A stretch of 64,000 nucleotides of DNA from Drosophila persimilis (taxonomy: Eukaryota > Arthropoda > Insecta > Diptera > Drosophilidae), in assembly GCF_003286085.1 (NCBI RefSeq), contig NW_020825298.1, positions 5,456,001-5,520,000 of the forward strand, written 5' to 3'. Below the pieces are notes generated by a model that did no database searches, was not told the origin of the DNA, and saw nothing but the letters and a program-made list of their open reading frames with translations. Position 1 is the stretch's first letter; every line of letters starts with the position of its first letter. Shown in pieces: positions 26,108 through 37,499 of this stretch. Both the position numbers and the translations under genes were made by a program.

Positions 26108-26199
26108 CTCTACTTTTTTGATTGTCATTCAACAAAAATTTGTAAATTTCGTTAAATTAATATAAAAACTGTTCATATTGAATACAAATTATAAGCAAA

Positions 26200-26720
26200 A
26201 TGGTGAGTAATGTGGTGCGACTATATTGGAGGTTTATTAACACAGTGCGAATGCGTCCCGCGTAGAATCAGCAATCGTTGAAAGTGCAGCCTAGCGAGTT
26301 GACGGTGCTCCATGCATCCGGCAAAGTGGGAATGCCCACGGAGGAGAACTGCTTTAATCAACTGTCCCATGTGCATCGTCTTCGCGACTCGGAGGCCAAC
26401 TACAATGAGCACCAGTATTCCCTCAATATGCAGATGCTACGTAATCGCGAGGGTCTGGGTATTCCCTTGAAGATGGGTATGGAACGTCACTCCGCTCGCC
26501 AGGTGGGACGTCTGCCCTTCTTGCCCTCCAGGTGAGTGGTTGCCATAGGAAAATATGGGTCTTGTTGTAATGTGCTGCTTCTTTTAGCAACTTCATGGAT
26601 GATGTGCTGACTGGACGCAATGAAAGTATCAACTTTGAGGACTTTTTGGGTCTGCCAGAATACAACGAGCACATGCGTCAGCCACACGCCGTGGTGGAGA
26701 AATCTCTCGGCATCTACTAA
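26200..26720 (+). CDS. Pomp: Pomp, proteasome maturation protein (UMP1 family)
   Basis: Pomp is the chaperone that guides assembly of the 20S proteasome core, helping beta subunits join the alpha ring and the half-proteasomes pair; it is then degraded as the first substrate. Exons are 26200-26202 (only the ATG), 26266-26531 and 26588-26720, joined in frame to give 133 residues, close to the usual 130-145. The start MNQQSLKVQPSEL follows from splicing at GCGTAG|AA; an in-frame stop at 26263 excludes an unspliced start. Family motifs seen are HASGKVGMP, the Leu/Met-rich helix NEHQYSLNMQMLRN, GLGIPLKMGMER and the ending EKSLGIY. The promoter is of housekeeping type, as expected for a proteasome factor. 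The gene is tail to tail with varicose. Confidence 0.95.
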
Positions 26721-26781
26721 ATCCACGTACTCTTAAAAACGCTTAGCGTCTAGTAAACATTCAAAACGATATAATTCAGAA

Positions 26782-26787
26782 AATAAA
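26782..26787 (+). terminator. Pomp: Pomp poly(A) signal
   Basis: AATAAA lies 62 bases after the Pomp stop codon, which suggests a short 3' UTR. Confidence 0.65.
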
Positions 26788-26856
26788 TTAAATAAGTGGT
26801 CCCCGGGCTAACAGATGAAAGAACGTGCGATTCCCTTAATTTTTGAGCCAAATTCA

Positions 26857-26862
26857 TTTATT
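26857..26862 (-). terminator. vari: Candidate varicose poly(A) signal
   Basis: TTTATT on the plus strand reads AATAAA on the minus strand, about 510 bases past the varicose stop. Pomp and varicose would then end only about 70 bases apart. Confidence 0.5.
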
Positions 26863-27370
26863 TCTTCATCGCTGTAAGGTCAATATTTAGCTAGTTTCTT
26901 TAAACTTATACACTTTATTCAAACAAAACTAAACGCTAACTGAAATATTGGCAGAAAGGATTGTTTCTTGTACTCAGGAGATTCGTTAAAATTATAAATT
27001 GGATATAAAAACATTAGAGGAAGTACAATTAAAGATTTTTGTATAAATTAAACAAAAATATAGATTGTAAAATGGACGAATTCGTTTCGTAAAATAAGGC
27101 TTACATTTAGGACAAACCGAAGAATAAACGGAGGGCATTTCACTTAGGGAAACTCGAAGCATTTCAAAAACGATACAAAAAATGCATATATACATAAAGA
27201 TAATCAAATTTGGATACAACAATAACTGGTCAAATCAATATAAATAGTTTAAATACTCGACTTTGTTCAATTACTGGAATATGCTTCAGAGATTTATGTT
27301 GTAATTTGTTTTCGTTTCGTTATATGTATATGCAAGAAGACAATGCTGAAGCTTAGGCTGATTTCCGATT

Positions 27371-30300
27371 TTAGTAGATCCAATTTACGGGCACCCACTG
27401 ATCTTCGTGGCTCATCTGATCGAGGGTCTCCACCACCTGGCGGAACGTCTCATCAAAGTCCTCGTTGATAATGACCATATCGAAGTATTTCTCGTACTTT
27501 CGCTGAACAAAGCTGCTCTCCTCGACGGTGGCAACCAGATCGTCATCCTGCGGAGAGAACCGATACAAATCGTATGTGTTAAGCAATGTCTGGGTATTCA
27601 GGCAGATATCTAAGAGGGCTACTAGTGTGGCCTAGGGGTCGAGTGTGCACAAAAGCGGATGATCGTGTGTGTGTGTAATACAAGATTAATCCTTTTTTTA
27701 GAGTGCATATATCTAGGGTGGGGGACTTTACCTCATAAAGCGATGCTAACGACTCGAGCGTACGTGCCCGCCTGGAGCTGAAGCGTATGGAACTTTGACG
27801 ATCAAACTGTGGAAATGGAATAGGGTAACGTACAAAAATTAAAGGAGTCTATGGGTTGGCCACTACACTAAGGACATACGGATAGATTTCTATTGGAACC
27901 GGTGGCCCGACGATCGGCATAGATTGTCTTGAGCTGATCCATGCCTGGCGCCGCAACAAATATAACAAATGGCATCAGTTCCTGGCTATTGTGAAGGATC
28001 TTGAGTGCGTTTGGTGCACAGTCCAGGATGCACATGCGACCGCTATTGATTACATCCTTGATAGACTGCAAATGGGTGCCATACAAATTGCCATTGTGTT
28101 CGCCATACTCGAGGAACTCGTTCTGTTTGACGGCCTCCTCCATTTCCTCACGATCCATGAACCAATAGCTTGTACCATTTTCCTCTAAAGCGCGCTTCGG
28201 CCGACTTGTATCTGTTTAATAGGATGATATATAATGCATTTTCTGTGCTCATTTAAGGGGCTGTATGACTTACGAGGAATAACTGCTCCAAACTTATCCA
28301 CATCGCTGTTGATCAGGCGATTTTTGAGCGTGCGTCTGCCCACACCGGAGACGCCAATCAGTACCAGGGTTTTCCTGCGGAACGGCGGCATACGGGTGAC
28401 CTCCTCATAGAGGAGAAGTTCCGCCTTATCGAACTCGCAATTGGCCACGGAACGGTACATGGTCTTTCGTTTTCGTTTGGAGATCTGCAACGAGAAAAAT
28501 GGGATTAGATAGGGATTACATTATGGCTTTAATAAAGCACTCACCCTCGTGCCACAGATTCCAATTTTGTGCACATAGTCCGCCTCGGGTGCCACAAAGG
28601 CTTTACGCCGCTCCTCCAACTCTTGTGAGGGAATTAGACCAATTTTATCCGATTCTGCGGTTATATTCTTGGCCTGCCACCAATTGGGGTCCTTGACATT
28701 GATGATCTGCAAAATGTCACCCGATTTGAAGGGCAGTCCAATATCCCTGCATGGCAGTAAAGAATCCTCTGAGGGATTATATGCAAACAAGGCACGCATA
28801 TAGCACTGTGGATAAACAGATACATCAGATATTAATATAGGTTTGTCTAGTTTATATGTGTAGCTTAAGCCAAGATTTACTTACTTAGTTGCAAGTGATT
28901 CGAGAATTTTGAAGTGGGACTTTGTTCTAAGATTAGCTATTATTTATTCAATTATAATTTAGGAGTTTATGAGTGGAATGCTATATCGTTCCTATATGTG
29001 AATACTATATGTTTGTTTATTGATATTGCAAAAATCTATGGAATTTATGTTTCGTTCTCAAAATGCACTCAAAAATGTTAGGGGTATAGGAAATTATAGA
29101 AAAAATTGGGGGTAACACCTAAAGCAAAAAATTTCTTCAAAGCTAATCAAAAATCCATGCAAAAAAGCAGAAAATTCTTGGAGAAATCAAAGACAATATA
29201 AATACATAGTAAGATGAGGCCCTTACATTTTAATGGTTGTATGCAGCGATGTGTTTGAGATCGTAAAAATCTAAAAACAGACTCGATTCAATCACCAAAA
29301 ATGGTATACCTTAAAATGTATAGGCTACTATTTATTTTGTCTTTGGAGCAACTCTCCGATAATACGGTAAATATTTAAAACACATCCAAAACTTACCGTT
29401 AACTTCTTGCCCGTCTCAAGACCCGCGATGCCATTCTGTTTTACCTGACCCCCACTCACGGTATAGCGACCACTCTTGATCTCCTCATCCACATTGGGCC
29501 CAATTTTCAGGGTCAGATTCTCCTTGGCCCGAGAGACCTCCACCTGGAGCTCGTCGGGCGAATGCACTGGTGTCCCATTCACCTCCAGTATAACATCACC
29601 GACATGCAGCATGCTCTGTTTATCGATGACACCCCCAGCCAGTATCCGAGCGATAACCAGCTGCTTGTACTCGTCCATTTCGACGGTGAGGCCCAGGGGC
29701 TTGCTGGGATCCCGACGCAGACCCACCATCTTGATGGTCTCCACTGGCATCTTGCTCTTTAGTATATCCTCCGTGTAGAGATACTTCCCAGATGGGCGTT
29801 GACTGGCTAGTTCTAGTTGGGTGGTTGAGCCGCCGACAGCTTTCAAACGTTGCTCGAACAAATACCCTATCTCATCGTGGGCGCGCAAGAGAGCCTAAGA
29901 AAGAAGAGAGGAAATAGTGAAAGAGAATGTGAGTATGAGGCAAATTGAGTGGAAACAAATAAGAAAGAAAGTTTAGGTTTGGGGGAAAATGCTTTTGGTA
30001 CAGTCGACCTCCTTTGCATTGCAAGCACTTGATTAACTTAAGAACCCCTCTTGAAGGATATGCAGAATCTACGAAAATATGCAGGAGGAAAAACCCTTTC
30101 TTGTACTTACACGAAAATGAGGTTGGGCCAAAAGTTTAGCGAGTTCTCGCGACTCCAATCGCCTTGAGGGTGAAAATTTACGTATGATATCGTCACAGAT
30201 CGGTTTGTTGTTGAGATGAGCGGGCAGAAAGACTGGCACTGGCTGTGGCTCTGTGGGATTTAGCTATAAGAACCAGAATAATAAACAGAATAAGCATCAA

Positions 30301-33300
30301 ACATTTGTCATGTACATCTAATTAAATTCTGACTGAGGCTGGGGCTGGGGCGTGCCTGCCCTAGGTCAAGTCGAGTCATATCGTCTTGTCTTGAATCCAT
30401 CCATCCAGCCACTCCATCCCATTCACTTTGGGTTAATTGAGTGAGTGCGTTAATTGGTACAAGTTCTTTTTTGGAGAGGCTCTCTGGCACTGTTTCCACC
30501 CTACCCCCATTTAACCCCAGTGACCTTTTGTGTGTGTTTCGCAAAAGACAACGAAATATTTCGAGTCTTAGGTCAAAAATTGGGTCGCTCTTGCCTTTAA
30601 TTTGGGTCGTCTGAGGTCTACAAATAAAAAGTGAATTTTCTGCTTTAATTGCACATAATTTCTATCTTCCGGCTTTGCCATTCTTTTGTACCCCTTTTTT
30701 TTGATTTTTTGTTTTGGAATTTGCTTTTGTCGTCGGCGGCGCCTCCTTCTTGTCGTGTATATATTATTTTTCCCCCTTTTGCAGTTTCCGCCCACGCGTG
30801 GGGAAGACATGACGAGACGGCTCTGAGTCAACCTCATGCAATATTTATACGAATACGTATACGTCTGTGTCTCTCTATATATATATCTTTTCTCTTTCGC
30901 TGTTTCTCTTTTTCCACTAGATGATGGAAAATACCAGGAGTGTAGGGGGAGGACGTCTATAGAGCAGTTGATTATGTGGCGAAAGCTTGGTCAATTGCAC
31001 TTGCTGAAAGTACATTCTTTCCATGAACTTTTATTGATTTTCTATTGAAAGAATACTTGAAAACCTGCTTGAAACTACTTTACCAGATATTAGAACAATA
31101 ATTTTTAATTATTTTTCTCTACGTATCCAAGAATATTCCTTCAGCCTTCCATTGAATGGTACTTTATTATCCATCAACTGAAACCATTCCTCTCCTCGTC
31201 CAATCACCTTCTCCTTAGCTTCAAACCGAATGTCATATCACACTCTACCGATAAGGTTTAGTAATCTAACCCTTCCTCTTCTTATTCACTTCCTCATTTC
31301 CACCCTGGGATATTGGAATTGGCTTGACACCGTCGACTGCTGTTTATTTATTTAGACATTTTTGTCTGACGAAGATCATGTTTCGGTGCCCCAGCCTTCA
31401 GTATTTCAGCTCTTTAGCTCTTCTTCCGTGTGAAAAGACTGAAGAAGCCCCACCACACACAAAGACACGCGACAGATAATCCCCATCCTCGTGAACACCC
31501 ACACAAACACAAGCACACGCACAGGCGACAATTGTCATTGATACTTTTCTGCATTTGCTGTACCGTTCCTCTTTCTGTCTGTGGTACCCTTTTCAAAAAA
31601 GAGTACCATGATTTTGAGTAGATGTTACCGATTATTAAGGGTAAAATTATATCTATATATCTATTCTATTCTATTCTTGCAGTCTCTTAGTTTTGGACCT
31701 ACATTCAAATGTATTTGTTGTTGGTAAACTCAAGATCGGATAACAATATCATATATTATATCATTCTGAATACCTCATCTAGACCTGATTAGATAGATCG
31801 ATCTAGAATAATCGTTCAAAATGTCTTTGTTTTTGAAGATAATCCATAGCCATACGTTATAGAAGTTACATGTGTTTAAAATCGAAGACTATACCATATA
31901 TATAAGATATATATGTATATATCATACAAAAATCCTATCTAAAATTTCGCTTTACCGATTAACCACTGAAACGTGATAATTTGTAGTATTTTACCAATCT
32001 ACATAGCTATAAAAATTGAGTTATACAAATGTAGATTCCATAGGAAATAATATTATGATAAGAACTGTGTGCTTTCTGACGCATTAAAATTTCCAGATGT
32101 TAGTTTAAATTGCAGCTCTAATAGAAATGGAACTGCCATATATCTGAAAGAGTATCTGAAGCTTCGAATACCCTGTTTTGCTTGTTGCTTTTGTGCTTGT
32201 GGCTGTCTGTGGTGCCTTTTGTTGTTGTTGTTGTTGTTGTTGTTCCTGTTAGCCAGTAAAGGGCTTTCACCTCACCAAATGGGGTTTGTCATGACAACGA
32301 CAACAGCGCAAATTGCTTTAAACAAAAAAATACACATCTTAACCGTTTCAACAGGTGCTTACTAATTAAGCAAATTGTTAATTAAACACACACCAAACAC
32401 AACACACGTAAACAACAACGCCTCTCTCTCTGTCTCTTTTGGACAAGGCTAATGCTTGGGAAATTCGATCTACAGATGGGTATTTTTTTTATTGAAATTT
32501 CCCTCGGGATCACATTATTAATTGAAACACATTTATTCCATGAGTTTAATGGTTGATTGGAAGCGCCTTTCGTTTTTCAATTACACTTTTTTTCTTGACT
32601 TTTTCTTGGTTATTTTTCGGATAGAGGTAGAGCCACTCCCAAAACGCGCGAGCGGGAGCGCTTAAAGCCAAGAAGAGCACAAAAGCGCGGAGAGAGAGAG
32701 AGCACTGTGTGTGTGTGTGTTGGTGTGTGTTCAGGTGTGAGTATCTGTGTGAGAGTTGGATATTATTTTTTTTGGAAATGCCAAAACACAGTTAAGACTG
32801 CTGTTTGTTGGCCAGGTTACACAATTCTTGTCGCGGGGGGGATACACAGCGCGACTACGTCATCAATGTGCAAGTAAACTTGGCTAACAGAAAAGCTCTC
32901 GTTTCCAAGGCAGTAATTTGGACACAACAAAAGCAATCCGATTTGCTCTACTTTTCTATTTTAGTCGACTAAACGACTGTTTATTATTGATCTGTTGATG
33001 GAACTTGGATGAATTAACACCTTTTTCTTGGTTAAAACGCACAAATTTTAAATGAAATGAAGTCAAGACGCGTTCACAGAGAGAGAGAGAGAGAGCGAAC
33101 TAACTGTTGCATATGCCGCCCCGTTTAAGCCACGCTCACACACACACACACACACTAGCTCAGCAAATGCTCACTGAATCGAACCAGCCCGAACCGGAAC
33201 CCCAACGGACCGTAGCGCGCGCGTGTTTTGTGGATCCAACCTCACCTTAGTACTGCTTAAAAGTATCTGACTCACATGAGTTTCATTTGTACGGCACAGA

Positions 33301-35854
33301 GCTAGGGCTAGCGCTCGCTAGTATCCAAGTATCCAAGAGAACGGGAATGAGAGCTCGCTCTTGCGGTGTGCTTCGGTTTGATGGTGTGCGTAAAGCTCAT
33401 GTTATCTTAGCTTACGTTACAACTGTACGCTTAGCAGAGACTAACACTGTTGTTTAACAGAGACTTTGAGCAGCGCTCTTTCTCTCTAGCTCTCTCTCTT
33501 TCTATCTTTCTGAGAACAGTTTTTAGTATAATGTTAGCTTTAACAGTGACTTACGAGTAAGAACGAACGATGTGGTCGACTTTAAGATATTTACTAATTA
33601 TAACTATAATCAGAGGTGCAACAGGCAGGGGCTATGCAAAAAAACTTCTTAATGAGAAGATGCACTGACTGCCAAAATTGTAATAAGTACTCCAATGTGC
33701 TATTCTTTTCTTTTGGATATAGTTTATATTTGATTGCTCTTGTGCTTAATACGAATATATTTTATGCTATACATTTTCATTAAATCAATATACCCCTGAA
33801 GAGACCTGCGTAGCGATACGATCTGAAATTCTCTGTAAACTTTCTGCATTCGTGGTTTTTAAAATGATTCAATCTCAAATATACCATTCTGGGTATCTTT
33901 CAATGACTTTAAAGCTCTTCTGCTCTGCTCTTTCGTAGTTATCTGAAGATCTCACAGATTCTCACATTTTACTAAGCTTTTACGCTCTCTCTCTCTCTCT
34001 CTCCATCTATGAATCTCTCTCAGCAAGCGAGCTGCATTAGTAGGCCAACAAGTTTGTGCTTTTTGTGCATCGTTGTACCCCGTATGGAAGAAGCAGGTAA
34101 CATAAAGCCACCACAGGTATGTGTTATTTACGTTGAAATATGTTTTCAAACCGGTTTTCCCTTCAAACCAATACAGATACAAAGCTTCTTTGGGACGTTG
34201 GATATTAAAGAGTTGACTCCGCGACTTGTGCCGTATTTTATGTAATCTGCATAAAATAGGGGAGTGCTCGAGGAGTGTTGAGAGAGCAGCGATGGTAGGG
34301 GGAGTATTTGGTTTGGGTTTTCGGGTAAGTGACATTTCATATTTTCTTATCTCGTGACTTGTGGTTTTAATTACTTTCACTGGCCTTTCTCAACAGCCAC
34401 AGACCGCAAAAGCAAAAGCTACAGCCACAAACTATTCCACCTAGGAAAATGTGGGATTCTAATTATCCGCGTCACGCGATGTCGCTTTTGATTATTTTTG
34501 TGGTTTGGGCTTTTCCTAAAGCTGGTTTAAGGTTATGGTGAATTCGAGTATAGGTTTGGTTAAAGGAGATGAGATATACCATTAAAAACCGCATTTAAGC
34601 ATTTGGTAATCTTAGGGCGAAGGATTATGGAAAAAAATAATCAATTATCCAGATTTTAAAAATTGGATTCCCAATACAGAAAAAACAGATTTCTTGGGAG
34701 AACACCTTGGGTCCACATCTTTGAATATCTTTCAAGGGAATATCTACTTATCCTTCTATCAATATACAGAAAAATTTTTCGACACGCAATAGTCCTGAAA
34801 CTATAGGAAAACTTGCATGCATCCATCGCCTTTATAGGGCATTCCCATTTCGGTTTTAGCCTTAGAAAAACATTTCTTTTATTGTTTTTCCCAGGCAATT
34901 CGCGTGTTTGCCGCATAAACAATCCACAAATATTTAATATTTGATTAAGCTACCATTTTTACGCAGATTTTACTACGAAACTGGAAGGCATGACATTTGT
35001 TGGGCAAGTCCATTATATCACAATAAAGATCTAATAAAGACCCCATTCTGTGTAGCTCAAACTCATCTTCCGCCTCAACGGGGTCAAGTTTAGTGCGAAA
35101 ATAAGTGTGAAAAGAAAAGCAAAGATGGTGTTAATGTGGGGCCAAAAAATAGAATATGCAGATAAAATAGAAGAGCTCAGAGTTGCCCCGACGGTGGATA
35201 TCATTCACCCTTTAGCGGGTTATAAAGAGCTCACTTCGTTGGGGATAAATGATTTGGTAAAGCTATCAGCCATGGATATACCCCCTAAGGAAAATGATGT
35301 AATAAAGAAAGCACAGCACAGCACACCACACGCATACACACAGAGAACATACATACATAATATCTAGACCGAAAATCAGCATGCATTGCCATCGATAAAG
35401 TAAACAAAGATTGCCCCTGTACGGAGGCCTGTGTATGGGTGTGGAAATTGTATGGAAAAATGTGTGTGTGGAAAAAGAAGAAACGTATGCGCAATTTTCT
35501 TATTGAACAGATGCTCACTGGAAAACGGGTGTAACTGGGTCAGAAATAAATGTGATTCGTGTTCTGGTCCACTTACCATCAGCTCCTTGTGGGGCGTGTT
35601 GGGATTGCTGAGCAGCAGGCCCTTCAGAAAGATCTCATCGTGGTCGGAGAGGTCCGTGGAGTGCCGAAACGCGGCTAAGAATCGTAATCGTAAACCAATC
35701 GTAAATGACAATCGTTTCGACAGCTTAATGTACCGCTAAACCTACCGTTATCGGATGTATCATCCTCGCCGGCACTGACCCTATTGTTGCTGGCCAGAAG
35801 TTCAACCTTGTCCTGACGCGCCGCCCGACGGGACCGAGCACTCCAGCGCACCAT
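27371..35854 (-). CDS. vari: Varicose, MAGUK scaffold of septate junctions (PALS2/MPP6-like)
   Basis: Varicose is a membrane-associated scaffold needed for septate junctions and tracheal tube size; it binds the tail of Neurexin IV through its PDZ domain. Nine coding exons, in transcript order: 35854-35746, 35674-35577, 30263-30111, 29894-29397, 28805-28545, 28484-28274, 28211-27880, 27806-27732, 27547-27371. All junctions keep frame and give 637 residues, the length I recall for the fly protein. Domains: L27-like helices at about 40-135, PDZ at 173-252 with carboxylate-binding loop PLGL, SH3 from about 289 (ALFAYNP), a basic linker KRKRK, and a guanylate kinase-like domain from about 410 to the end (VPVNWIY). 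The P-loop reads GVSGVGRR, with Arg where active kinases have Lys, as in other MAGUKs that bind rather than phosphorylate. The start is MVRWSARS in an exon whose acceptor lies one base before the ATG, so a non-coding first exon lies further right. Introns between domains are short except one of 5.3 kb. Confidence 0.95.
32219..32244. repeat. (TTG)n microsatellite
   Basis: Eight TTG units (CAA on the minus strand) inside a varicose intron. Confidence 0.9.
33078..33155. repeat. (GA)n and (CA)n tracts near a promoter-like segment
   Basis: An 18-bp GA run (33078-33095) and a 19-bp CA run (33137-33155) flank a GC-richer stretch in the varicose intron. The candidate alternative first exon lies just beside them. 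Confidence 0.8.
33246..33540 (-). other. vari: Candidate alternative first exon of varicose
   Basis: Read on the minus strand, this GC-richer, GAGA-containing segment ends in a good donor (ACTAAG|GTGAGG at 33245) and has a second one (CTCAT|GTGAGTCAG) about 35 bases before it. It has no long open frame; the start codons in it open only short frames. It would supply a non-coding leader for a shorter varicose isoform. The next coding exon (30263) has no ATG of its own, so where such a transcript would begin translation is unclear. This is inference from composition and splice consensus only. Confidence 0.3.
33985..34003. repeat. (CT)n microsatellite
   Basis: A 19-bp CT run inside the varicose intron; GA on the varicose coding strand. 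Confidence 0.85.
35125..35367 (+). CDS. Unrecognised 80-codon open frame nested in varicose
   Basis: The frame starts at an ATG in a fair context (AAAG before it, G after it) and encodes a protein-like sequence, MVLMWGQKIEYADKIEELRV and onward, with balanced charged and hydrophobic residues up to about residue 58, then a low-complexity tail (HSTPHAYTQRT). It lies opposite to varicose inside its large intron. I recognise no family. Its codons are AT-rich, unlike the GC-ending codons of neighbouring genes, so it may be a chance frame, a young orphan gene, or an eroded gene piece. Confidence 0.25.
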   Translation: MVLMWGQKIEYADKIEELRVAPTVDIIHPLAGYKELTSLGINDLVKLSAMDIPPKENDVIKKAQHSTPHAYTQRTYIHNI

Positions 35855-36650
35855 TCTGAAGCCACCAACGAAGAGACACGAAGTAGCAGAGAGAAAGGGG
35901 GGAGAGTCAAGTCCAAAATAATGGCCACAAATGAATCAATTCGAAGGTTAAGGAACTCGAATTCGATTGAGTATTACAGGTTCTTCTTCAGGGGCATTCC
36001 GGCAGATATTTTTCAGCACACAACTTATTCCATTTATAGTCACTGGATGTTATTGTTTGGGCGCCACGCATCCGCTAACAACAAGTCGAAAATTGTTTGT
36101 CTTTCAATCTGCTTCAAGAAACCACTCTGAAAGCCAAGTTACTACGACCCGACAGCTGGGCAAGAGAGCGAGCGCCCAAATGAAAAATGATTGTAGACAT
36201 TTTAACATTAACATGCAGCATTTGCAGATAGCTTTTTGGCTGCTGTTAAAAAAGCTCGATTGTAAGCTTTTATGCTCTGTTAAGATTGCTTTTCGCATCT
36301 TTTAACTTTCTAGAAAAGCTTTTCGCCTGTTTTTTTTTCTTAACACAATTAAAATATTAATAACCAGACTCCGTAGGTATCAGGATCGAGATAAATATAT
36401 ACAAGATACTAATAATGTACTTGAATATGTCTAAAGAATGTCAATTTGAGAGAAGGTCTTTATAAATTACGTTTCATCTTCATATAAAATTTATGAAATA
36501 GGGTGTACAAAGGCATATACACGCATCATGAATTCAAATACCAGCAACATTGCAACTTTTTTTTTGTTGAACTATTTTGCCTAAACCTTGTTTAGTCAAA
36601 ATACAATAAAAGAATGGACTAAAAACTGGCCAGTTAAGTAGAAAATTGAT

Positions 36651-36695
36651 TCATTAATCGTATTAAATGCCCACATAATTTAATACGATTAATGA
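36651..36695. repeat. Perfect 18-bp inverted repeat
   Basis: TCATTAATCGTATTAAAT at 36651-36668 is followed after 9 bases by its exact reverse complement at 36678-36695. The left arm belongs to a sequence also found in repeat copies A and B (TTGATTCATTAATCG), so the arm pair looks like a partial copy next to an inverted one. It could form a hairpin. Confidence 0.85.
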
Positions 36696-36777
36696 TAAAT
36701 ATATAGATAAAGGCCCGGTTGACAACATTTAAATCCTTGTCGCTCACATTCAAAAAAGTTAGATTTGGCGCGCACCA

Positions 36778-37075
36778 CTCGGTATATTTTTCAAATGAGA
36801 CCGTATATTTCAGTGCTGTTCTGAGGGTCATACTGTAGAAACTGGTTTTCGCCGCGCTCCCATGTGGTGTTTTTTAGTGCTAAATGGTATTTTTGTCAAT
36901 TTCATCAATCTATTAATTTCCTTTTCAATGTTATAATCCAATAAATGCAAGTATTTCGAATAGACCAATCATGTATAGAATTGATTCATCAATCGTATTA
37001 AATTGAAAGGGCATGTCTAAATGTTCTATTTAGCTGGTAATAGTCGACGGAACAAAGAATATGAGGAATTGGTCG
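36778..37075 (+). repeat. Promoter-bearing repeat, copy B (upstream of FAM107-like gene)
   Basis: This segment is homologous to copy A upstream of Pomp, in the same order: a CGGTATATTTTT...GAGACCGTATATTT part, then a body with TTTCATCAATCTA, AATCCAATAAA, TTGATTCAT, ATGTTCTAT and GACGGAA. The Motif 1 element is degraded here (GGGTCATACTG), and the Motif 6 match has a mismatch. It sits a few hundred bases before the CAA-rich leader of the next gene. Confidence 0.65.
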
Positions 37076-37499
37076 TTTTTTTTAAATCGAATTTGAATTC
37101 GCCGCAGTTCGCCGCAGTTTCGCTCTTGCAACAATGAGTCTCATTCCATACACAAACATGTTGCTAAATGGAAATGGACGCCCGCCAACATCAACATTGT
37201 TGTTTTTTGTGTCTCTCTCTGTTGGCGTGCAGTCGCGATGTAAAAAATTTTAAAGCAGAATGTAAATATTGTGGAGACGAATATAAATCTCGTGTTTCTC
37301 AAGCTCTGCTACCGTCTCGAATTTTTTTCTGACTTCAGAAAATTCCGTTGATACGCCACAAATTATATTGCTATTTGAGCCAAAAAAAAAAACTATTTAC
37401 AATATTATCAAATAAAATCGAATCTCGTTAAAACGCGCACACAGTCGATTGTTTACGTTTAGACAAGACAGGTGGACGACAATTTTGAAAACACGCGGG

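Larger units (their letters stand above)
30264..35576 (-). other. vari: Large varicose intron
   Basis: This 5.3-kb intron separates the N-terminal exons from the L27/PDZ exons. It holds GA and CA tracts at about 32.6-33.2 kb, a candidate alternative first exon at 33246-33540 on the same strand, and an 80-codon open frame on the opposite strand at 35125-35367. No other feature is supported. Confidence 0.6.
35856..37450. other. Non-coding region between varicose and the FAM107-like gene
   Basis: The two genes face away from each other here. No coding region is supported. The stretch should contain the non-coding first exon of varicose and both promoters, but I cannot place either start. It contains repeat copy B (36778-37075) and an 18-bp perfect inverted repeat (36651-36695). 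Confidence 0.5.
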
